Assembly: GCA_036939355.1 (NCBI GenBank)
Contig: JALLAP010000376.1
Coordinates: 1-13,467, forward strand
DNA from: Thalassiosira profunda
Taxonomy: Eukaryota > Bacillariophyta > Thalassiosirophyceae > Thalassiosirales > Thalassiosiraceae
Direction: 5' to 3'
Length of the DNA: 13,467 nt
Of the stretch, positions 1-6,723 are shown piece by piece (position 1 is the stretch's first letter; each line of letters opens with the position of its first letter). The position numbers and the translations under genes were made by a program. The notes beneath the pieces are model-generated. The model searched no databases and had not been told where the DNA came from. It worked only from the letters and a program-made list of their open reading frames with translations.

Positions 1-68
1 GCGGCGTAGATGACCGCGGCGAGGGCCACTGCCGCGGCCATCAGCCGAGCGCGCCGAGGGGAGGCCAT
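1..68 (-). CDS. 5' end of a secreted or membrane protein (partial)
   Basis: Reading leftwards from an ATG at 68-66, the frame stays open to the window edge. It encodes 22 complete residues: a short basic start (MASPRRARL), then an alanine-rich hydrophobic run (MAAAVALAAVIYA). This is the shape of a signal peptide or signal anchor, so the product probably enters the secretory pathway. The mature protein lies outside the window and its function is unknown. The gene is divergent from the F-box-like gene at 254, about 185 bp away, and this fits the strand alternation of the whole window. A chance open frame of this length in GC-rich DNA is possible, so confidence is moderate. Confidence 0.45.
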   Translation of the reverse strand, partial: MASPRRARLMAAAVALAAVIYA

Positions 69-253
69 GTTGTGTGCGGATGTGGAGGAGGGAGGGGAGC
101 GAGCGCGAGAGAAGGTGGGGCGCGTACTATCTACGATACCTCTGTACGTACTTCGTTCTACATACCGCCCCGTCATTTTCCCAGATTTTCCCCTCCCGCC
201 ACCCTCTCGCTCCCCCCCCCCCCCCACTTCACCTCGTTGACCACCACATCAAA
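69..253. promoter_or_regulatory. Shared 5' region with a 14-C homopolymer tract
   Basis: This 185-bp space separates two divergent genes and must hold both their 5' UTRs and core promoters. It contains an 8-bp palindrome GTACGTAC at 144-151 and a pyrimidine-rich stretch ending in an uninterrupted run of 14 C at 212-225. The run ends 28 bp before the ATG of the plus-strand gene. No TATA box is recognisable. The assignment as a promoter rests on position only. Confidence 0.4.
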
Positions 254-1714
254 ATGGACCTACCCCAGACCAAAAGGCAGAGGCGGGCCTCAGTAGCGGC
301 TCGCGGGATGCCCGGCCTGCCGCCGGAGGTCGTCGCGGCGATCGGAGGATTTTGCTGCCGGAGCTCGCTCGACGCGCTGATGTTGACCTCCAAGCAAATT
401 CGCGACGGTTGCAAGGGGGTGAGCAAGCCGTGGCCGACGAATCCAGGCTGTCCGCTCGTGCAGAGGTTGTGTCCGGACCATTCTAACCTTCCTGAAAGGC
501 CTGAAGATCCTGACTATGACTATGATAACCTCTGGGGGTCCGGATATTATGAGTATCAAGAAAGTTCAGAGTTCAAACAATACGTCAACGATCTGCGGTC
601 CGTCACGCCCCCTTCTAGAGAGCTTATCATGCTCCACGACGCCTTTGGTCCTTCTTTTCTGGCGCTAGGGCATGGGGGTGGCCGTGCTCTTTCTTCCAGC
701 ATTGCGCAACCTACATTGCAATTGTGGAGCAAAGAATGGGGATTGGTGTGGTACGAGGAACTCAGTCCGAACGATCCATACGAAAACATGCGAATGGCAG
801 TGACGCCGCCCCTTGGCCCATGTGCCACCCAATTTCTGATGCTTCCTGCGCGTCGATATGAGCCATTTGCTGTGCGAATGGTCGAAATCGTCAAACCATC
901 AGGACATTGTGCGAGGCAAACCATCAGGAGTTTTCCTTTGCCTTGCCAAGTACTCATCAACACTGTCAAATGTGTTGGGGGAAGCGACGATCCGTGTCTG
1001 ATATTCATGGAACGCGGCGAGAGTGCCGTAAAGCGATGCAAGATATCCTTCGACGGAGGGACAAGGCCGGAGGGAGGTGATAAAAACATGAAGCAGTTGC
1101 AACTTTCAGAACCCGAGATCCTCGTCTCTGATCCTAGCCGAAGAAGTCATGGTGCAACCAGACGCAGAAGCAGCTTGGCAGTAGATCCGGAGAGAGGCAT
1201 CATTGCATTCTCCTACGACATGTCGGATACGCGTTTCAACGTCTACGACATGAAACGAAAGGTTTCGGTGGCTGTGCCCGTCCCAGAGGCTGGGTGGATA
1301 CGCCAAATCGAGTTTTCTCCCGATGGGAAGACACTAGTTGTGGCCCATCACCATTATGACTCTTCGAACTGCGCACTGTCCCTTTATGATTGCGACGTGG
1401 AGCGCATTGAATGCATTGCCGAGCGTCCGCCAAAGTTTGTGCATCTTCAAGTCGAAGAGGGAGGATATTGGTACGATAGTCTCGCGTTTTCACCAAAGGG
1501 GACTGTTTTGTCGTTTCAGTGGCATCCAATATCAGATGATACCTCAATGCGGAGGGCTTTTTTATCACTCCCTGCCCCTATTATGGCTTTTGGGCGCGAA
1601 AGGGTGGGGATGATTGATCTTGCTCCCCTGAAAGATGCTGATGATGATGGTAGCACCATTAGATTCGAGATCTTGAGCGAGATTGCACAATGGGAGCGGT
1701 TCATTCGGTCCTAA
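254..1714 (+). CDS. F-box-like / beta-propeller-like protein, copy 1
   Basis: This is an intronless gene of 486 residues. The start at 254 gives MDLPQTKRQRR and has A at -3 and G at +4. It aligns with the start of the paralogue at 10940. The frame is open back to 74, but that extension only translates low-complexity leader, including the poly-C tract. Residues 22-49 (LPPEVVAAI ... SSLDALMLTSKQIR) resemble an F-box, the motif that binds SKP1 in SCF ubiquitin ligases. Residues 83-110 are acidic and Tyr-rich. Residues 300-425 contain blade-like strands, such as IEFSPDGKTLVVAH (352-365) and LAFSPKGTVLSF (410-421), typical of WD40-like propellers. By inference it could be a substrate adaptor for ubiquitination. 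The family is not recognised and the F-box match is by eye. It is convergent with the HSP70 gene, with 118 bp between stop codons. Confidence 0.8.
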   Translation: MDLPQTKRQRRASVAARGMPGLPPEVVAAIGGFCCRSSLDALMLTSKQIRDGCKGVSKPWPTNPGCPLVQRLCPDHSNLPERPEDPDYDYDNLWGSGYYEYQESSEFKQYVNDLRSVTPPSRELIMLHDAFGPSFLALGHGGGRALSSSIAQPTLQLWSKEWGLVWYEELSPNDPYENMRMAVTPPLGPCATQFLMLPARRYEPFAVRMVEIVKPSGHCARQTIRSFPLPCQVLINTVKCVGGSDDPCLIFMERGESAVKRCKISFDGGTRPEGGDKNMKQLQLSEPEILVSDPSRRSHGATRRRSSLAVDPERGIIAFSYDMSDTRFNVYDMKRKVSVAVPVPEAGWIRQIEFSPDGKTLVVAHHHYDSSNCALSLYDCDVERIECIAERPPKFVHLQVEEGGYWYDSLAFSPKGTVLSFQWHPISDDTSMRRAFLSLPAPIMAFGRERVGMIDLAPLKDADDDGSTIRFEILSEIAQWERFIRS

Positions 1715-1832
1715 TCAGGTGGGGACAGGTTGCAAAGAGTTCTCCAATGGCACTGCAGGAGACAGTCTGTGATGCAATGATCCGTCGAGCTCTTGCTCGT
1801 CCAGAGTGAAAGATGTATGTAGCATTTGTTTA

Positions 1833-4335
1833 TCAATCCACCTCCTCCACGCTCGGCTCGTCCATGTGATCGCCCGCGCCAGCCAAATCCTCTCCCATAA
1901 AATCGTCGTCGCCCCCGACCCCCACGTCAGCACTGATGCTCTCATACGCCTTCTTCAAGATCGGGTTGGCCAATCCCTCCACCTCCTTTTGCTTCTCGTC
2001 GCACTCCGCCTTCTCGGCGGCAGGGTTGTCCTCGAGCCACACCAATGCATCTTCGATTGCCTTGGACAGCTCTTCCCGATCCGATTCCTCCAGCTTCCCC
2101 TCGAGGGTGTCGTTGATCGAGTTCTTGAGGTTGTACAGGTACGCCTCGAGGCCATTCCGTGCCTCGACGTTGTCCTTCTCGGCGGCGTCCTGGTCCGCAA
2201 ACTCCTCCGCCTCCTTCACCATTCTCTCGATCTCCTCGTCGGACAAGCGGCCCTTCTCGCTCGTGATGGTCAAGCTCTCCACTCGCCCAGTGCCTTTATC
2301 GGAGGCCGAGATGCTCAGGATGCCGTTGGCGTCCACGTCGAACGAGACCTCGATCTGCGGCACGCCCCGCGGAGCGGGTGGGATGCCGGCCAGCTCGAAC
2401 TGTCCCAACAGGCGGTTGGACTTGGTCATGGACCGCTCGCCCTCGAAAACCTGAATGTTCACCCCCGGCTGATTGTCCGCATAGGTCGAGAAGACCTGGC
2501 TCTTCTTTACGGGAATGGTCGTCCCTCGTTTGATCAGGGCCGTCATGACACCGCCGGCAGTTTCGATGCCCAATGAAAGGGGCGCCACGTCGAGGAGGAG
2601 GACGTCCTTTGTCGCCTCAGAAGCATCGCCGCTGAGGATTCCGCCCTGCACTGCCGCTCCATACGCCACGGCCTCGTCCGGATTGATGCTCTTGTTCAAT
2701 TCCTTGCCCCCAAAGAATTCGCTCAGCAGGCTCTGGATCCGCGGTATCCGAGTTGAACCGCCCACCAAGATGACCTGATCCACCTTTTGCTTGCTCATAC
2801 CAGCATCCTTCAGCACCTGCGTCACTGGGACCATTGTCTTCTTGAACAGATCCACGTTCAGCTCTTCGAACTTGGCTCGCGAAATGGTGGCGCTGAAATC
2901 CTTTCCCTCCGCGAGGGCATCGCACTCGACCGTCGCCGAGTTTTGATTGGACAGCGTTCGCTTGGCATTCTCGCACTGCTTGCGCAATCGCTGCACGGCC
3001 CGCTTATCCTTTGAGATGTCGATGCCACTTTGCCGCTTGAACTGCGAAATGAAGTAGTTCATCAACCGCTGGTCGAAGTCCTGCCCGCCCAGGTGGGTGT
3101 CGCCGGCCGTGGCCAGCACCTCGAACACCCCGTTGTCGATGCTCAGCAATGTGACATCGAAGGTACCGCCACCGAGGTCGAACACAAGTATGTTTTCCTC
3201 GCGATCGCGCTTGTCCAACCCGTACGCAATCGCCGCCGCTGTCGGCTCGTTGATCACTCTTTCAATCGTCAGCCCTGCAATCTTCCCGGCGTCCTTGGTC
3301 GCCTGCCGTTGCGCATCGTTGAAGTACGCCGGCACCGTCACCACGGCGTGCGTCACCGTCTCCCCAAGAAATCCCTCCGCCGTCTCCTTCATCTTTCGAA
3401 GGACCATGCCCGATATCTCCTCGGGCGAGAAGGTCTTGGACGTCCCCTTCCCGTCGACGTCGTCGATTTTCACGGCCGGCTTGCCGTCCTTCGTCCCCAC
3501 GATGTTGAACGGCATCAACTTTTTGTCCGTCTGCACGGTGCTATCCCCGATCTTCCGCCCGATCAATCGCTTCACGTCGAACACCGTGTTGGTGGGATTT
3601 TGCGCCGCCTGGTTCTTGGCCGCGTCGCCCACGAGGCGGCTGCCGTTGTTGTCGGGCTGGAAGGCCACGTAGGAGGGGGTGATGCGGTTGCCCAGCTCGT
3701 TGGGGCAGACCTCCACGCGGCCGTGCCGCCAGACGGCGACGCAGGAGTACGTTGTGCCTGAGAGGAGCGTTTGTCAGTGAGAGATAAGTGAGGTTCCAAT
3801 CCAATCCATTGGCACAGCATCCACAAGTAGCTGGTATCAACGGGCTGCCATCATACAAATGCCTCGTACTGGTCGATCACCGATTGGGAGCAATCGAATG
3901 AATGGGTGATTGGCTCCCTCAGATTCGTCATCTAATATACGATTATAATCCCCTGGCCAAGCCGTTTGATACCTTCGAAGCGCTCTCGTGCACCACACTC
4001 AATTGTGTGCACATCTTGTGCTCACATTTTTGCAAGCCGCTCGTGCGGGGTCACACACACCACTCACCTAGATCGATGCCAATGCACGGACCGGTGCCCT
4101 CGGCCCCGCCGCGGGTGCAAAGCACCGCCTTCCGGATGGCAGAGTCGACGCCGTCGGCGGCAGCAGTCGTGGTCCACGACGATCCATCGGCGTGCCGTCT
4201 CCGACCGAGCTCGGAGGGTCTGTGCAGCGGCCGGCGGAAGATTGACGGGCGGCGCCACGCGCCGGCCGGGGACGGCGCGGCGAGGAGGAGGGCGAGGGCC
4301 AGCAACGGCGGCCGCCGGGGGGTGGGGCGCTCCAT
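1833..4335 (-). CDS. HSP70 chaperone with secretory/plastid leader and EEVD tail
   Basis: There are two exons, 4335-4068 and 3757-1833, which join within the Gly codon of GIDLGTTYS to give 730 residues. Residues 1-26 form a signal peptide ([10 protein letters not shown], then a Leu/Ala core ending SPAGA). W27 follows, then a basic stretch ([13 protein letters not shown]), the pattern of a bipartite leader for complex plastids. The HSP70 ATPase domain spans about 85-470, with GIDLGTTYS (86-94), VPAYFND (231-237), DLGGGTFD (283-290) and GGSTRIP (422-428). The substrate-binding domain and helical lid follow, and the protein ends in EEVD (727-730). The sequence is of eukaryotic cytosolic/BiP type, not bacterial DnaK type. 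BiP normally ends in KDEL/HDEL, and EEVD marks cytosolic HSP70s that bind TPR co-chaperones. Inference: a symbiont-derived chaperone of the periplastidal compartment. A secretory HSP70 that lost ER retention is the alternative. Codons are open upstream to 4518; ATG 4335 was chosen because it starts the signal peptide. Confidence 0.92.
3758..4067 (-). other. Intron of the HSP70 gene
   Basis: This 310-bp intron is the longest in the window. On the minus strand it begins GTGAGTG and ends CTCTCAG. Removing it restores the universal HSP70 start GIDLGTTYS, with phase 1 inside the second Gly codon. I see no gene or structured element inside it. Confidence 0.93.
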
Positions 4336-4384
4336 GGTGGGATCGGGCGGGAGGAGTTGGTGTTGGTTTTGGAGCCGCCGCACT

Positions 4385-4403
4385 TTCCACTTTCCAAGTG
4401 GAA
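4385..4403. repeat. Perfect 8-bp inverted repeat upstream of HSP70
   Basis: TTCCACTT and AAGTGGAA are exact reverse complements separated by 3 bp, about 50 bp upstream of the HSP70 ATG. It may be a binding site for a dimeric transcription factor. It contains TTC and GAA cores but not at heat-shock-element spacing. Confidence 0.5.
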
Positions 4404-4447
4404 CTAGCCTCCGCGTTGCTCCGGCTAGCGCTGCGCGAGTGTACATA

Positions 4448-4516
4448 GCGTGCTGTAGCAGTGTGAAAGAGAGAGGTGAGCGTGCTGAGCAGTGTGAAAG
4501 AGAGAGGTAAGCGTGC
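4448..4516. repeat. Tandem repeat of about 31 bp, two copies plus a partial third
   Basis: Units start at 4448 (32 bp) and 4480 (31 bp), and a six-base third start (GCGTGC) follows at 4511. The units are nearly identical: they share GCGTGCTG and the core AGTGTGAAAGAGAGAGGT. Each ends in a splice-donor-like AG|GTGAG or AG|GTAAG read on the plus strand. Confidence 0.8.
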
Positions 4517-4701
4517 ACAAACTTTTACTCTAATTTTATTTGCGTAGAGCTTTAAGTGGTACGGGCGGCCAAGTAGGGTGTAGAGTTTTTGTCACTGTGA
4601 CAGTCTCACTGGCATTAAGATGAATCTCACCCTTAATAACGATAGTTTGATGAGGTGCGGCTCCTCTGATTTTTGTTGGATCTTTTTTCCCGCCATCACA
4701 G
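4507..4701 (+). other. Candidate 5'-UTR intron of phosphatase 1
   Basis: A consensus donor, GAG|GTAAGC at 4507, pairs with a T-rich tract and CATCACAG acceptor ending at 4701, giving a 195-bp candidate intron. Removing it deletes the upstream ATG at 4620, and 4812 then becomes the first ATG of the transcript. An alternative donor at 4476 lies in the other repeat copy. This is predicted from splice signals alone. Confidence 0.35.
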
Positions 4702-4811
4702 GCCACACCCATCACCTATTGTACCCATCAGCTCTCCATCAGTCAGCGCTGGAGAGGCGACGCTGCCGACGCTCAGGTACCAGGAGCGCTGCGTCTCGTG
4801 GGGTCGAGCGG

Positions 4812-5705
4812 ATGACGCACGCTGCCGCCTGCAGGGCGCGCTCGCCGCTAGTCGCGTTGCCATTCGTCGCGTTGGCTTGTTTGATGCCAGCAGCCGCGTT
4901 GCAAATGCAATCAACGCCCCCTCTGCGCCGGTACCTCCTCGTCCGTCACGGCGAAACGGACTTCAACCGCGCCCTTCGCCAGCAGGGATCCTCGGATGCG
5001 AGCAAGCTCACTCCTGATGGAATAAATCAAGCGAGGAAATTGGGAGAGTATCTTGCTCGGCGGCAATCCGGCGATGTGCCGGGCGCTCACATCATACGGA
5101 GGACGTGGTGCAGTCCCTTGACGAGATGCAGGGACACCCTCTCCACGATACAGGAAAGGTGCTCTAACGGAAATGGACATTCGATACCCGATCCAACAAT
5201 CCATGCCAATTCGCGTGAAATCGAACTCAAGGAATGGGAAGGACGGCTAACTTCGGATATAATGAAGGATGACGGCGAGAACTGGGAGCTGTTCTTGTCA
5301 GATCCGACCAAGTTGAGATTGGACGGAGGCACGTTCGCTCCGGTGTTGGATTGCTGGGAAAGGGGCGAAAAGAACTGGCACGCAATACGTTCGGATGGCG
5401 CTATCGATGCAGAGGAGGGCGATGATGCCGATGGAGCGACGCTCATCATCGCTCACGGACAGATGGGACAGTGCATGCTTTTGAGCGCTCTCGGACTCGG
5501 AGTCGAAACGTACGGACACGACCCTGAGTTCATCTTCGGCAATTGTGGTTGCGCCGAAATCGAATGGGCTGACGGCGAGGGGAGCTGCAGGCGGTGGCGG
5601 TGGATGCATCCAGAAGAATCTTCGTGGGAGCTGGCGGATGCGCGGAGGAGGGAGGAGGGTGAACACACCGTCGCCAGGCTGGGCGAAGATGTTTCGCACA
5701 TGTAA
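4812..5705 (+). CDS. Histidine phosphatase (phosphoglycerate-mutase-like), secretory form
   Basis: This intronless gene encodes 297 residues. Residues 1-29 are a signal peptide (hydrophobic core VALPFVALACLMPAAA), with likely cleavage before L30. The histidine phosphatase fold begins directly after, at LRRYLLVRHGETDFNR. H46 of the RHG motif would be the phosphorylated nucleophile and H215 in IIAHG the second active-site His. REIELKEWEG (135-144) matches the family's conserved acidic segment. The family includes phosphoglycerate mutases and many phosphatases, and the substrate cannot be told from this sequence. An earlier in-frame ATG at 4620 would bury the signal peptide, so 4812 is preferred. 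The product probably goes to the ER, an outer plastid compartment or outside the cell. Its paralogue lies tail-to-tail on the other strand, stop codons 34 bp apart. Confidence 0.88.
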   Translation: MTHAAACRARSPLVALPFVALACLMPAAALQMQSTPPLRRYLLVRHGETDFNRALRQQGSSDASKLTPDGINQARKLGEYLARRQSGDVPGAHIIRRTWCSPLTRCRDTLSTIQERCSNGNGHSIPDPTIHANSREIELKEWEGRLTSDIMKDDGENWELFLSDPTKLRLDGGTFAPVLDCWERGEKNWHAIRSDGAIDAEEGDDADGATLIIAHGQMGQCMLLSALGLGVETYGHDPEFIFGNCGCAEIEWADGEGSCRRWRWMHPEESSWELADARRREEGEHTVARLGEDVSHM

Positions 5706-5739
5706 TTGTCGAAGATTAGATCGATCTCCGCATTTGATA
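5706..5739. other. 34-bp gap between convergent paralogues
   Basis: Only 34 bp separate the stop codons of the two oppositely oriented phosphatase genes. Each polyadenylation site must therefore lie within, or beyond, the other gene's coding end, so the two transcripts are expected to overlap antisense. Confidence 0.6.
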
Positions 5740-6555
5740 TCACCGGCCACAGGAGAGCCCGCCCGACGTCATCCTCCGCGACGTTTCCGACGACTCCCAC
5801 CCTGTCTCCTTCGGGTGAACCCTCCTCCACCTCCGACAGAGCTTCTCTCCGTCCGCCCACTCGATTTCCACGCATTCGCAGTTGTCGAATGCAAATTTGC
5901 GCGTGCGCCCGTAGCTTTCGATGTCGATCCCGAGGGCGCTCAATAGCATGCACTGTCCAAGGGCACCGTGCGTCATAATAAAGATTGCACCAGCGTCTCC
6001 CCCATTGGCAGTATTGGTAGAAGCGGCATCCGAGCGTATTGCCTCCCAATTCGTCTCGCCCCTCTCCCAGCAGTCCAACACCGGAGCGAATTTTCCTCCG
6101 TCCAACCGCAGACCCTTCGGATCTTTCTTGAAAATGTTCCAGTTGTGCGCGTCCTCCTCCATAATCTCCTTCCGCAATCGCCCCTGCCACTCCTTGAGTT
6201 CTATTTCGCGCAGATCGTCGTGGATTGTGGGTTCCGGAAGGGACCGGTGCATCGGATGCGAATTGAAGCACCGCTCCGCTATCGCGGCGAAAGTCTGACG
6301 GGTGCGCGTCATGGGCGAGCACCACGTGCTCGTGATAGCAGGCGCAGTTGCAATTGTGCCGTCATCTCCGGCGATGTCGTCCTGCGCCTCGCCGGCCTGT
6401 CGCCGGGCGATGTAGTCGCCCAATCGCTTCGCCAGGGCGCGGCCGTCGTCGGTGAGGACCGCCGCGTCGTTCGTTCCCTGGACCCTCCTATCTCGATTAA
6501 AGTCGGTTTCACCGTGTCGAGCGATGATATAGCGGCGGAGGGATGCCGTCGTCAT
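5740..6555 (-). CDS. Histidine phosphatase (phosphoglycerate-mutase-like), form without signal peptide
   Basis: An intronless gene of 271 residues, clearly paralogous to the gene at 4812. Both share LRRY..RHGETDFNR, the TWCSP.TR segment, REIELKEW, FAPVLDCWERGE, GQCMLLSALG and a C-terminal WADGE. The RHG nucleophile is H14 and the second active-site His is H196 (IMTHG), so it looks catalytically intact. Two differences stand out. It starts only five residues before the conserved LRRY, with no signal peptide. It also carries an extra acidic/Ala-rich loop at about 59-72, before STWCSP. In-frame ATGs at 6648 and 6702 would add a hydrophilic, Ser/Gln-rich extension that could be a weak organelle presequence. 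I chose 6555 because it matches the start of the conserved domain. The likely location is the cytosol; the substrate is unknown. Confidence 0.87.
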   Translation of the reverse strand: MTTASLRRYIIARHGETDFNRDRRVQGTNDAAVLTDDGRALAKRLGDYIARRQAGEAQDDIAGDDGTIATAPAITSTWCSPMTRTRQTFAAIAERCFNSHPMHRSLPEPTIHDDLREIELKEWQGRLRKEIMEEDAHNWNIFKKDPKGLRLDGGKFAPVLDCWERGETNWEAIRSDAASTNTANGGDAGAIFIMTHGALGQCMLLSALGIDIESYGRTRKFAFDNCECVEIEWADGEKLCRRWRRVHPKETGWESSETSRRMTSGGLSCGR

Positions 6556-6723
6556 GGTGGAGGAGTGGAGCGAGCTAGCCGGCGGGCGCTGGTACGATAC
6601 AATAGCTGGTAGCTGGCGCTGTGGGATTTGACGATCGCTAATTTTCATTGAAGAGATCTTGGCGAGCGACTTCGAAGCCGCGCCGCCCCAGCTGGGCACC
6701 ACTGCTGCTCACAATCTTGAAGC
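6556..6723. promoter_or_regulatory. Shared 5' region of phosphatase 2 and the dehydrogenase
   Basis: This 168-bp space separates divergent start codons and must hold both 5' UTRs. No recognisable core promoter motif or repeat is seen. Part of it may be coding if phosphatase 2 starts at 6648. Confidence 0.4.

Larger units (their letters stand above)
4336..4811. promoter_or_regulatory. Shared 5' region of HSP70 and phosphatase 1
   Basis: This 476-bp stretch lies between divergent start codons and has no convincing gene. It holds an 8-bp inverted repeat (4385-4403), a tandem repeat (4448-4516), a small palindrome GTCAC-T-GTGAC (4591-4601) and a pyrimidine tract ending in an AG acceptor at 4701. 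Frames that are open through it are low-complexity extensions of the flanking genes. No clean heat-shock element (alternating GAA/TTC blocks at 5-bp spacing) is visible. Confidence 0.5.

Noticed and set aside
74..253. A 60-residue N-terminal extension of F-box-like copy 1
   Set aside because: The extension translates low-complexity leader including the poly-C run, is absent from the paralogue, and the ATG at 254 has better context.
1806..3761. Several long plus-strand frames opposite HSP70
   Set aside because: They mirror a highly conserved coding region and have no recognisable motifs or consistent start.
1833..4335. Plastid stromal DnaK or mitochondrial HSP70
   Set aside because: The sequence is of eukaryotic cytosolic/BiP type and ends in EEVD; DnaK-type proteins do not.
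4385..4403. Heat-shock element
   Set aside because: TTC and GAA cores are present but not in the required 5-bp alternating spacing.
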